Shown one piece after another: positions 18,810 through 27,073 of a stretch of 34,572 nt of DNA. How positions within the stretch are numbered: position 1 is the first letter of the stretch; each line of letters opens with the position of its first letter. Position numbers and translations under genes: made by a program. Source of the stretch: Clostridia bacterium. GTDB lineage: Bacteria; Bacillota; Clostridia; Christensenellales; Borkfalkiaceae. The notes below the pieces were generated by a model. It had not been told where the DNA came from, made no database searches, and saw only the letters and a program-made list of their open reading frames with translations. The stretch lies in NCBI GenBank assembly GCA_021199295.1, contig JAJQII010000069.1, forward strand, positions 1 through 34,572, given 5' to 3'.

Positions 18810-19412
18810 TTATTTTACCTTCCTGAAGATGAACCAGAGGATAATAAGAACCTCAAACGGTGAAGCCGCGACAAATATCAGCCAAAGATTATTGATACCT
18901 GTAAACGTAGCCATAAGCACATATATGTTTACGGCGAGCGTCCACAATATAAGCGTGCTGGCTATGGCGTTGGTTACCCTGTTGCCCCATATGGCGGAAA
19001 AAACCATAAGAACCACGCTTGAGGCAAACGTGGCAACTATAAACACAAGATATTCGTAGTTCACGCTTGGTATAAAGTTAAGAAGCACGAATATACCCGT
19101 GGCTACAAACCACACGAGAACGACTGCCAAAGCCGTAATAAGTATCAGCCTGCGGGTTTTGTGCAAAACGGGCTTTACCTCTTTTTCGGTAGGCTTTGTG
19201 ACAAGGTCGTCCAGTTTGATGTTATATATGCCCGCAATCTGCACAAGCACGCGGATATCGGGGATTGATTCTGCCCGTTCCCATTTGGAAACGGCTTTGT
19301 CTGAATAGTTTAACATTTCGGCAAGTTGCAGCTGTGTGAGCCCCGCCTTGCTGCGGAAACGCACAAGATTTTCTGCAATTATGTCTTTTACGTCCTGTTC
19401 CTCTTCACTCAT
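18810..19412 (-). CDS. XRE-family HTH transcriptional regulator with C-terminal transmembrane helices
   Basis: HTH LVRFRSKAGLTQLQLAEMLNYSDKAVSKWERAESIPDI followed by about four hydrophobic segments. Confidence 0.9.
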   Translation of the reverse strand: MSEEEQDVKDIIAENLVRFRSKAGLTQLQLAEMLNYSDKAVSKWERAESIPDIRVLVQIAGIYNIKLDDLVTKPTEKEVKPVLHKTRRLILITALAVVLVWFVATGIFVLLNFIPSVNYEYLVFIVATFASSVVLMVFSAIWGNRVTNAIASTLILWTLAVNIYVLMATFTGINNLWLIFVAASPFEVLIILWFIFRKVK

Positions 19413-19418
19413 ACCTTG

Positions 19419-19447
19419 ATTTTACCATAATTGTTACGTAAAATCAA
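19419..19447 (-). promoter_or_regulatory. Promoter of the XRE gene (TTGATT-17-TAAAAT, extended -10 TGgTAAAAT), 6 nt from ATG
   Basis: Minus strand TTGATTttacgtaacaattatggTAAAATcaaggtATG; palindrome TTACGTAA lies in the spacer. Confidence 0.65.
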
Positions 19448-19659
19448 TAAAAATAAGCGACTCTACTGTGTGTAGAGTGTGAAATTTTTGCGGTAGAGTT
19501 TGTTTTTTAGTCAGTTTACGCCGTTTTGCAAAGCGTAGATTTACAGGGGCTGCAAATAGGGTGTATTTTTCGCGGCAGCCGTTTATACTGTTATCGTAGG
19601 CGGTGCGAGAAAACCAGCGCCGCAAGTGGATTTGTAAATTTGGGAGGGTAAACTCTTAC

Positions 19660-20601
19660 ATGAAATTTGATTTATACGTAGATTCTTCGGCAAACCTTAC
19701 CGACGGCACGATAGAAGAATACTCCATCAAAGTAATACCTTATATCTGCATGTGCGACGGCAGGGAGGTTATCTGTTACACGGGCGTAAAGACATTTGAA
19801 GAAGAAGCTAAAGATTATTACAGAGCTATGGCAGAAGGCAAGGATGTATCCAGCTCGCTCATCACCAAAGAGCGCATTATGGACGCCATAGAACAAAGTT
19901 TAAAGGCAGGCAAAGACGCGCTGATGGTTACCATATCTGCGGGCGTAAGCGGAACTTACGAACAGGCAGTAAAGGCAGCCAAAGAACTTATGGAAAAGTA
20001 CGAAGGCAGAAAGGTTTATATAGCCGACAGCGCCAACGCGGGCTACGGCGAAGGGTTGCTTGCGCTTAACGCCGCAAAACTCAGGGAGATGGGCGAGGAT
20101 ATAGACACCTGCCGCGACTGGATAGAAAATAACAAGTTCAGAATGAACAGCTCGTTCACGGTAAACGACCTTAAATATCTTAAAAGGGGCGGGCGCATAT
20201 CTGCCGCCACCGCTATCGCGGGAACAATTTTAAACATAAAACCCCTTTTGTGGGCAGACTCCGGTCCGGTTGCAAAGATAGGCGTCTGCGGAAAAGTCAA
20301 AGGCAGAAAAAAATCTATAGCCACCATAGCCCAGACATACAAAGAAAGGGCGGTATTCCCCGAAGCGCAGACGGTCGCGATATGCCACGGCGACTGCGAG
20401 GAAGACGCGCTTGCGCTTGCCGATATGCTGCGCGGAATGGGCGCTACAGATATAACGATAACTTACTTTGATATAGTGTGCGGCACGCACGTAGGACCGG
20501 GATCGCTGGCGCTGTTCTTTATAGGCAAAGACAGGCGGGGTGAAGCCGCCGAAAAGGCTCGCAAGGCAACCCCCATCGGGGCGGCAAAGAAAAAAGCCTG
20601 A
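19660..20601 (+). CDS. DegV family (fatty acid-binding) protein
   Basis: MKFDLYVDSSANLTDGTIEEYSIKVIPYI; SSLITKERIMDA; ADSANAGYGEGLL; GTHVGPGSLALFFIG. SD gggaggg; the upstream Met at 19603 is rejected. Confidence 0.9.
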   Translation: MKFDLYVDSSANLTDGTIEEYSIKVIPYICMCDGREVICYTGVKTFEEEAKDYYRAMAEGKDVSSSLITKERIMDAIEQSLKAGKDALMVTISAGVSGTYEQAVKAAKELMEKYEGRKVYIADSANAGYGEGLLALNAAKLREMGEDIDTCRDWIENNKFRMNSSFTVNDLKYLKRGGRISAATAIAGTILNIKPLLWADSGPVAKIGVCGKVKGRKKSIATIAQTYKERAVFPEAQTVAICHGDCEEDALALADMLRGMGATDITITYFDIVCGTHVGPGSLALFFIGKDRRGEAAEKARKATPIGAAKKKA

Positions 20602-20634
20602 TTTACGATCATAGTTTTGCTTTTTTATAAATCG

Positions 20635-20677
20635 AAAAGTACCGCTGGGCAGAATTTCTGCCCAGCGGTACTTTTTG
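20635..20677. terminator. Strong bidirectional terminator between degV and the DeoC-like gene
   Basis: Perfect 18-bp stem aaaagtaccgctgggcag/ctgcccagcggtactttt with loop aattt. Confidence 0.93.
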
Positions 20678-20682
20678 CCCCC

Positions 20683-21426
20683 CTACTTTTCGGCTGCCGC
20701 AAGAAGGCTTAAAGCAAGCGTCAACGCGGCTGAACTGCCGACAACGCTTGCGCCGAGATCGGTGAGCGTTGCCATCCTGCCTATAGCATCTGCCCCGTCT
20801 GCCTTTACCGCCGCCCTGTCCTTTAAAGCGGCTTTTATTATTTTTAAATCTTCCTCGTCCGCCCCGCTGCCGAACCCGTCGGAAGCCGTTCTTATGCACG
20901 CTATGCCGCATTCACAGGCGAGAGAGCAAAGTTTAGACAGCTCCTGCGAGGTTAAAAGGGGCGCTTCCACATTTATGCGCAGGGCTATCTTTTTTGCCGT
21001 TTTACGTAATTTTTTCAGCTCCCGCCTTACATAACCCCAGCTGCCTTCTTTAACTGCCGCCACGCAAACGGTAACCTCGGCTACGTCTGCGCCGTCTTTT
21101 ATAGCCCTTTTAAGCTGCTTTACTTTTATGTCGGTGACGTCGCCGCCGCCTGAAGACAGGCAAGCTACAACCGCTACGGAAGAGTCCGCCCCTAAATATT
21201 CGGCGCAAGACTTTACAAGGTAGGGCTGAACGCATATGCCGCCTATGCCCAGCTTTTCGGCATCATTTGCCGACCTTCTTAAAGCAGTGCGCTCTGCCTG
21301 CGCCTGCGTAAAGTTAAGTTCAAGTTTACGTATAACCGCCCGTGCCTCGGTAACCCTTTTCTGCCGTTTAAATTCGCCGAACTCCTGCATCTCGTGCGGA
21401 GCGATTGTTAAATTTTCCTCGTCCAT
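20683..21426 (-). CDS. Deoxyribose-phosphate aldolase (DeoC)-like protein with substituted catalytic Lys
   Basis: GGICVQPYLVKSCAEYLG, KRAIKDGADVAEV, GIACIRTASDGFGSG (IKTSTG position), AAVKADGADAIG (conserved second Lys), VVGSSAAL. Confidence 0.8.
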   Translation of the reverse strand: MDEENLTIAPHEMQEFGEFKRQKRVTEARAVIRKLELNFTQAQAERTALRRSANDAEKLGIGGICVQPYLVKSCAEYLGADSSVAVVACLSSGGGDVTDIKVKQLKRAIKDGADVAEVTVCVAAVKEGSWGYVRRELKKLRKTAKKIALRINVEAPLLTSQELSKLCSLACECGIACIRTASDGFGSGADEEDLKIIKAALKDRAAVKADGADAIGRMATLTDLGASVVGSSAALTLALSLLAAAEK

Positions 21427-21502
21427 ATAATTTTTACCGTTTATAACATTATTTCCCAGTTTACCGCAAAATATGCGCTACGCTTTAATGTAAAATACCG
21501 AT

Positions 21503-21748
21503 ATGGATTTTATAGGACTTTTATATCTTGTTTTACTGTTTATTGCCTGTTTTTTTGTCGTGCATTTTATAAAGCTTGCTGCAATAGGTTTAAAGAGCAT
21601 CAGGAAAAAACCCGCCGAACAAAAAGAAAAAAAAGAGCCGCAGCCTGAGAAGGTGCAGCCCGTTTATTACATTGTTGAAAAAAAACGTTCCCGCAGCAAG
21701 GCTACCTACTCGCAGCCCAAAGAGATACAATTTAAAGATAAACCTTAA
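21503..21748 (+). CDS. Small single-TM protein with basic cytosolic tail (uncharacterised)
   Basis: 81 aa; N-terminal hydrophobic helix FIGLLYLVLLFIACFFVVHFI then K/E-rich tail with YYIVEKKR; fills the gap between genes; TAAAAT 6 nt before ATG. Confidence 0.6.
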   Translation: MDFIGLLYLVLLFIACFFVVHFIKLAAIGLKSIRKKPAEQKEKKEPQPEKVQPVYYIVEKKRSRSKATYSQPKEIQFKDKP

Positions 21749-21752
21749 ATTT

Positions 21753-22103
21753 TCAGTCTTTGTAAGAGGTAAGGTTTTTGCCATCTTCCCACAGTCTTTC
21801 AAGGCGGTAGAAGTCACGCGTTTCGTCGTTGAAGATGTGCACGACCACGTCGGAATAGTCGAGCACTACCCAGCGGGCCTCCCTGCCGCCGTCGCGGCGG
21901 GCGGGCGTAAAGCCGTAATCTTTTTCCATCTTTTCTTCAAGATTTTCAGCGAGAGCCTTTACCGCCGTGGTAGACCTGCCGCCTGCGATTACAAAATAAT
22001 CGCACACGCTGGACTTATCCGCCACGTCGATATAAACTATGTTGTCGCCCTTCTTTTCAGAAAGATATTTGCAGATTAAAAGCGTTTTTTCTTTGCTTGT
22101 CAT
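21753..22103 (-). CDS. rsfS: Ribosome silencing factor RsfS
   Basis: CDYFVIAGGRSTTAVKALAENLEEKM...GGREARWVVLDYSDVVVHIFNDETRDFYRLERLW; SD aaggagg. Confidence 0.95.
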   Translation of the reverse strand: MTSKEKTLLICKYLSEKKGDNIVYIDVADKSSVCDYFVIAGGRSTTAVKALAENLEEKMEKDYGFTPARRDGGREARWVVLDYSDVVVHIFNDETRDFYRLERLWEDGKNLTSYKD

Positions 22104-22116
22104 TTGGTTTTCCTCC

Positions 22117-23247
22117 TTAAGTTTTATCTGAAAGCGTATATTCGTACGCCTGTTTTGTAAGATTATAAACGGGTTTGCCCATGGAAAGCAGGTATTTATA
22201 CTGGTGGGCTATGCTTAAATCAAAGCACCTGTCTATATCGGCGTAAAACGCCGAACGAAGATCGTCTACCCCGTCGAAATCCCTGGCTTCTTCGAGCATG
22301 TCGCAGAGAAAGATCAGCTTTTCAAGGGGCGACATATTCGCCCTGCCGCTTGTGTGGTAGCGTATGGCGTTTAATATATCGGCGTCGGTTATCCCGAAGT
22401 AATTTTCGGCAAGGAACGCCCCGCTATACTGGTGAAGCACAGGTTCGGGCACGCCTTCGGGCGGGGTAAAACCCTGTAAAAACTTACTATCTCCGGGCAG
22501 ATTTTTTGCCGCGTCGTGCAGGGCGGCGGCAGTTACCGCTTTTTCTTCAGCGCAGTTTACGCGCATGCAGTTTTTTGCAGCCATAATTGTTACGCGTAAG
22601 GAGTGCGCCGCCCTTTTGGGCTTTAATAAAGTTTGCGCCTCGGCAAGTTTTTTATTTAAGTAAATTGCGTTAGTTGCGGCATATTGTGCCACTAATTGCG
22701 GAACTTCGCCCGAAATATCGTACCCTAAAGCAGCTTTTACTCTTACCGCTGTAGAAGATATTTCCGAGCCCGTATAATTTATAAATTCCACTCTGTCGGG
22801 GAAATTTTTGTTGAACTGCGCAAGAGAGTCTGATAAAGGTCTGTTTCCCTGCCTGCCAGCCACGGCAAGCGTTACGCAGTCGAGAATACGGCGGGGATTT
22901 TTCCAGCTGCTGAAGGTAGCGAACATATCCGCGCCCATCAGAAGATATAATTTTGCGTCGGGGTATAGTTCTTTAAAATGGCTGCACGTTATATAACTGT
23001 AACTTGCGCCACCGTTATCAATCTCGAAAGAGCTTACCTCTGCCCCGCCAAAGCCGCCGAAAGCCAGCCTGCACATTTCAAGGCGTGCCTGGGAAGACGC
23101 CTGCATCTGACCGCTTTTGTGCGGCGATACCGCCGTGGGCACGATAAACGCCTTGTCGCAGCCAAGATACTCGTATGCCGCGCGGAACATATTCACGTGT
23201 TCATTATGGACGGGGTTAAACGCTCCGCCGAATATAAGTATTTTCAT
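22117..23247 (-). CDS. nadD: Bifunctional nicotinate-nucleotide adenylyltransferase (NadD) / YqeK-type HD hydrolase fusion
   Basis: MKILIFGGAFNPVHNEHVNM, LMGADMFATFSSWKNPRRI, NYTGSEISSTAVR; then AAHSLRVTIMAAKN, AALHDAAKN, HQYSGAFLAENYFG, AIRYHTSGRANMSPLEKLIFLCDMLEEARDF. Confidence 0.92.
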   Translation of the reverse strand: MKILIFGGAFNPVHNEHVNMFRAAYEYLGCDKAFIVPTAVSPHKSGQMQASSQARLEMCRLAFGGFGGAEVSSFEIDNGGASYSYITCSHFKELYPDAKLYLLMGADMFATFSSWKNPRRILDCVTLAVAGRQGNRPLSDSLAQFNKNFPDRVEFINYTGSEISSTAVRVKAALGYDISGEVPQLVAQYAATNAIYLNKKLAEAQTLLKPKRAAHSLRVTIMAAKNCMRVNCAEEKAVTAAALHDAAKNLPGDSKFLQGFTPPEGVPEPVLHQYSGAFLAENYFGITDADILNAIRYHTSGRANMSPLEKLIFLCDMLEEARDFDGVDDLRSAFYADIDRCFDLSIAHQYKYLLSMGKPVYNLTKQAYEYTLSDKT

Positions 23248-23289
23248 ATCAACCGTATATTTTTGCATATCCAAGGCAAAAATTTAACT

Positions 23290-24039
23290 ATGAAAGTAAA
23301 TTTACCTTTAATTTGCGACACTCTGCTTACCGCATTGTGTGCGTTTATATTCTTTTTTACGCTTGTAAGGTACTACACAAAGAACGCTGTGATAGCGCTT
23401 ATTTCGGGCATATGCGGGGGTGTAGCTTTAGGCGCGGGAGCATTTTTTTACATAAGGCGCAAGCAGAGAAAAAAGATACTTTTCGGCAGGGAAGCCGAAG
23501 AAAAACGCAAACTTGCCATGCATCTTTGCCTTTTGCCGTCTGGCGAGGCATGCTCCCTTTTGGCTAAAGCCGCAGGCGGCGAAGTAAAGGGACGGCGCGT
23601 GGAGAGCGAAAACATAGTCTGTTTTGCAATATTCAAGGCAGAGCCGTGCGATATGGATGACATTCTGCCTGCCCTTAAACGCAAATGCGGCGGTAAAGAT
23701 AAAGTTATCGCGTGCAACTATATTACCGAGAATGCCCGAAAACTTGCCGAAAACTGCGGTGCTGCCGTATGGGAATGCGCCGATATTTACTTAAGGCTTA
23801 AAAAAGCCGAAGCCCTGCCCGAAACTTACCTTTATGCCGAGCCAGAGAAGATAAAACTGCTTAAAAGGATTAAACTGCGCTTTACCAGAAAGCTCTGCCT
23901 GCCCGCATTCTGGTCGGGTGCAGCCCTTATGTTTATGAGCCTTTTTACCTTTTACCCGATTTACTACATCGTAAGCGGGGCAATTCTGCTTGCAGTATGT
24001 GCGGCTGCAGCAATATTCGGTCAGCCTAAATCTATGTGA
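23290..24039 (+). CDS. Uncharacterised 4-TM membrane protein with central cytosolic domain (possible Mrr/REase-like fold)
   Basis: Start MKVNLPLICDTLL (23290); TM pairs at both ends; centre IVCFAIFKAEP...DKVIACNYITENARKLAENCGAAVWECADIYLRL. Confidence 0.7.
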   Translation: MKVNLPLICDTLLTALCAFIFFFTLVRYYTKNAVIALISGICGGVALGAGAFFYIRRKQRKKILFGREAEEKRKLAMHLCLLPSGEACSLLAKAAGGEVKGRRVESENIVCFAIFKAEPCDMDDILPALKRKCGGKDKVIACNYITENARKLAENCGAAVWECADIYLRLKKAEALPETYLYAEPEKIKLLKRIKLRFTRKLCLPAFWSGAALMFMSLFTFYPIYYIVSGAILLAVCAAAAIFGQPKSM

Positions 24040-24317
24040 TTTACTCCCTTTTTAGAGGAACGACGGTAAAGTACCGCTTTTCTGCCTATTACAATCACGC
24101 ATTCGGCGTTAAGTCGGGCAGCCAATTCCTGCCCGATTTCAAGCGGAGCGCCGTCAGCGTTTTCCTGTATATTTATTTTTATAAGTTCCCTTGCCTCGAG
24201 GCAGTCGGAAAAACTTTTAAGCATATTTTCGCCTATGCCGTCTTTGCCGACGTCGCCCACGGGCGTAAGGTTTGCGGCAAGCGATTTAAGTTTGCTACGC
24301 TGTTTGGATGTCAACAT
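24021..24317 (-). CDS. yhbY: YhbY family (CRM domain) RNA-binding protein
   Basis: MLTSKQRSKLKSLAANLTPVGDVGKDGIGENMLKSFSDCLEARELIKINI; SD caggaga. Confidence 0.93.
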   Translation of the reverse strand: MLTSKQRSKLKSLAANLTPVGDVGKDGIGENMLKSFSDCLEARELIKINIQENADGAPLEIGQELAARLNAECVIVIGRKAVLYRRSSKKGVNHIDLG

Positions 24318-24334
24318 ATTTCTCCTGTATTATT

Positions 24335-25612
24335 TTAAGGTATAAAATCAAATTCGACGTCGCCCACTACCACGGTGTCTTTTTCTTTCGCGCCCATAGC
24401 TTCGAGGCGGGATATTACGCCCTTTTCGCGCAAAATCTTCTGGAAATACGCCATCGATTCGGGATCGTCTAACGACACGTTGCGGCAGAGCATATCCACA
24501 AGAGTGCCCACTACCACGTAGGCGTCGCCGTCCATATAAATTTCAAATTCAAGGTTGCCCGACTTGCGGTAGGTAAACAGCTCGTCTACCTCTTCGCGGG
24601 CAACGGGCGGAAGCGTCTGCAACATTTCGAAAAGAGCCTTTACAAGTTCTTCCGTGCCGCCCGCGTTTATAGCAGAGATGGTAAATATTTTATATTTTTT
24701 GCCGTACTTCTTTTTAAACGCCTTTATATTTTCTTCAGCGCCGAAGATATCGCATTTATTTAAAGCTATAACCTGGGGAAGCGACGCGAGTTTTTGGCTG
24801 TAACCCGCAAGCTCGGCATTTATTTTTACAAAATCTTCTATGGGGTCTCTGCCTTCCACGCCCGATATATCCACCACGTGCAAAAGCATGCGCGTGCGCT
24901 CGATATGGCGCAAAAAGTCGTGCCCCAGCCCTGCGCCCGAAGACGCGCCCTCTATAAGTCCCGGAATATCCGCCGCGACAAAGCTGTTATCGTAGTACTT
25001 TACCACGCCTAAATTGGGTGAAAGGGTGGTAAAATGGTAGTTGGCGACTTTGGGCCTTGCGGCAGAAATTTTAGAAAGCAGCGTGCTTTTGCCCACGTTG
25101 GGGAAGCCTATTATGCCCACGTCGGCTATGACTTTAAGCTCGAGCACAAGCGTGTGGATATCTGTCTTTTCTCCCTTCTGGGCAAAGTTGGGGGCATGCC
25201 GCCTTGCCGTGGTAAAGCGGGTGTTGCCCTTGCCGCCCCTGCCGCCTTCGGCTATCAGCTTTTTTTCTCCGTCAGAAAACATATCGGCGATTACCGTGCC
25301 CGTTTCGTAGTCCTTTACCACAGTACCTACGGGCACTTTTATAATTACGTCTTCGCCGCCCTTGCCCGAGCAAAGGTTTGTGCCGCCGCGTTCGCCGTTG
25401 CCCGCCACGTATTTTGAAGTATAACGGAAAGACAGAAGGTCGCCAAGCCCCCTGTCTGCCAGTATATATACGTCGCCGCCCTTGCCGCCGTCGCCGCCGT
25501 CTGGGCCGCAGGCGGGTTTGCCTTTAAAGGCTTTGAAGGAATTCATCCCGTCGCCGCCGTCGCCCGCCTTTATTGTTATTCTTACTTTATCTGTAAAAGA
25601 ATTTCTATCTGT
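24335..25612 (-). CDS. obg: GTPase Obg/CgtA
   Basis: FTDKVRITIKAGDGGDGMNSFKAFKGKPACGPDGGDGGKGGDVY; GFPNVGKSTLLSKISAARPKVANYHFTTLSPNLGVV; DIPGLIEGA. Start MTDRNS overlaps the end of rho. Confidence 0.96.
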   Translation of the reverse strand, partial: TDRNSFTDKVRITIKAGDGGDGMNSFKAFKGKPACGPDGGDGGKGGDVYILADRGLGDLLSFRYTSKYVAGNGERGGTNLCSGKGGEDVIIKVPVGTVVKDYETGTVIADMFSDGEKKLIAEGGRGGKGNTRFTTARRHAPNFAQKGEKTDIHTLVLELKVIADVGIIGFPNVGKSTLLSKISAARPKVANYHFTTLSPNLGVVKYYDNSFVAADIPGLIEGASSGAGLGHDFLRHIERTRMLLHVVDISGVEGRDPIEDFVKINAELAGYSQKLASLPQVIALNKCDIFGAEENIKAFKKKYGKKYKIFTISAINAGGTEELVKALFEMLQTLPPVAREEVDELFTYRKSGNLEFEIYMDGDAYVVVGTLVDMLCRNVSLDDPESMAYFQKILREKGVISRLEAMGAKEKDTVVVGDVEFDFIP

Positions 25613-27071
25613 CATTGTTGTAATAAATTTTAAGCCACTCGTCTGCACGCACACACAACTCTTTGTTGGTTCTGGTTTTTGACATCATACTAAAAAGATT
25701 TTCGGTAGTTACCCTTTTGCCGAGCATCTGGCGGAATTTGTAAGACGCAGAAAGCTCTTCAGGGGAGAGCAAAAGCTCCTCTTTCCTTGCGCCCGAAGCC
25801 TTTACGTCTATCGCGGGGAACACCCTGCTTTCAGCAAGGTCGCGGGAAAGCACAAGTTCCATATTGCCAGCCGACTTAAATTCTTCGTAAATAACGTCGT
25901 CTAAGCGGCTGCCGGTGTCTACAAGGGCGGTGGCAATTATGGTAAGCGAACCGCCGTTTTCTATATTGCGGGCAGAGCCGAAGAATTTTCTCGGTTCGAT
26001 AAGAGCCTGGGGATCGAGGCCGCCCGACAATATCCTGCCCGAATTGGTAACAGAGTTGTAGGCGCGGGTAAGGCGGGTTATGCTGTCCAATAAAAGCACG
26101 ACGTCGCCGCCTGCTTCAACCAGCCTTTTAGCGTGTTCGAGGGCTAACATAGCTGTGTGTATATGGTGGTACTCGCCCCTGTCGAACGTGGAATAAATTA
26201 CGTTTGCACCCTCTACCGAACGCCTTATATCGGTAACCTCTTCAGGACGTTCGTCTATAAGAAGCACTATAACCTGCACGTCGCGGTAGTTTGCCGTAAT
26301 AGAGCAAGCTATATCTTTGAGCATAGTCGTTTTGCCTGCCTTGGGGGGCGAAACAATGAGTGCTCGCTGGCCTTTGCCTATGGGCGAGAAAAGGTCTATT
26401 ACCCTGTCGGTAAGCGTGCCGCCCTCCCTTTCGAGCGTGTAGCGCATATCGGGATAGCAAGGCACGAGCCTTTCGAATATGGCGCGGGGATTGAGAATAT
26501 CGGGGCGGACTCCGTTTACGCTGATAATGTAAGTAGCGCCCGGGCATTCGTTTTCCCTGCGGCGGCGCGCCCTGCACACGATGAAGTCGCCTTCGCGCAG
26601 ACGGAAACGGTTTATAAACGTGGCGTGTACAAACACGTCGCCGTTAGACGTTACCTCGAAGTTGTTTGTGCGCAGAAACCAGAATTTTTCGGTAAATTCG
26701 AGCACGCCTGAATATACCTTTTCCTCGTCTTCGACAAAAGTATCCTGTACTTTCACTTCGTCGCCGTTTACTGCCGCTTCGGTCTTTCCGTCTGCCTTTG
26801 CCTGGGCAATGGCACAGCCCTGCTGCTCCCTGCAAAGCTCTACAAGGTTTACAAGCTCTTTATCATAAGCGTCGGATTTGGGGGGAGCTCCCTTTGTTGA
26901 ACGGGGCATAGGATCGCTTGTGCATTTGGCGATATCCATAATAGCGCCTATAAGCGGCTGTTTGTTCATATCCGCGGGGCGTTTTACGCCTACCGCCCTG
27001 CCTATCTGCCTTAAGTCGTAAATACTGCGTTTGTTAAGTTCTGTTTCTAATTTTTGCAAATTCTCTGTCAT
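25605..27071 (-). CDS. rho: Transcription termination factor Rho
   Basis: SPIGKGQRALIVSPPKAGKTTMLKDIA; LLIDERPEEVTDIRRSV; LLLDSITRLTRAYN; SGGLDPQALIEPRKFFGSARNIE. Confidence 0.97.
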   Translation of the reverse strand: MTENLQKLETELNKRSIYDLRQIGRAVGVKRPADMNKQPLIGAIMDIAKCTSDPMPRSTKGAPPKSDAYDKELVNLVELCREQQGCAIAQAKADGKTEAAVNGDEVKVQDTFVEDEEKVYSGVLEFTEKFWFLRTNNFEVTSNGDVFVHATFINRFRLREGDFIVCRARRRRENECPGATYIISVNGVRPDILNPRAIFERLVPCYPDMRYTLEREGGTLTDRVIDLFSPIGKGQRALIVSPPKAGKTTMLKDIACSITANYRDVQVIVLLIDERPEEVTDIRRSVEGANVIYSTFDRGEYHHIHTAMLALEHAKRLVEAGGDVVLLLDSITRLTRAYNSVTNSGRILSGGLDPQALIEPRKFFGSARNIENGGSLTIIATALVDTGSRLDDVIYEEFKSAGNMELVLSRDLAESRVFPAIDVKASGARKEELLLSPEELSASYKFRQMLGKRVTTENLFSMMSKTRTNKELCVRADEWLKIYYNNDR

Positions 27072-27073
27072 TT

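Noticed and set aside
22978-23289. Upstream extension of the membrane-protein ORF (start at 22978)
   Set aside because: The extension is antisense to nadD and not protein-like; the ATG at 23290 followed by a TM helix is the credible start.
26157-26711. 184-aa antisense ORF in rho
   Set aside because: Complement of conserved Rho ATPase sequence; no independent coding evidence.
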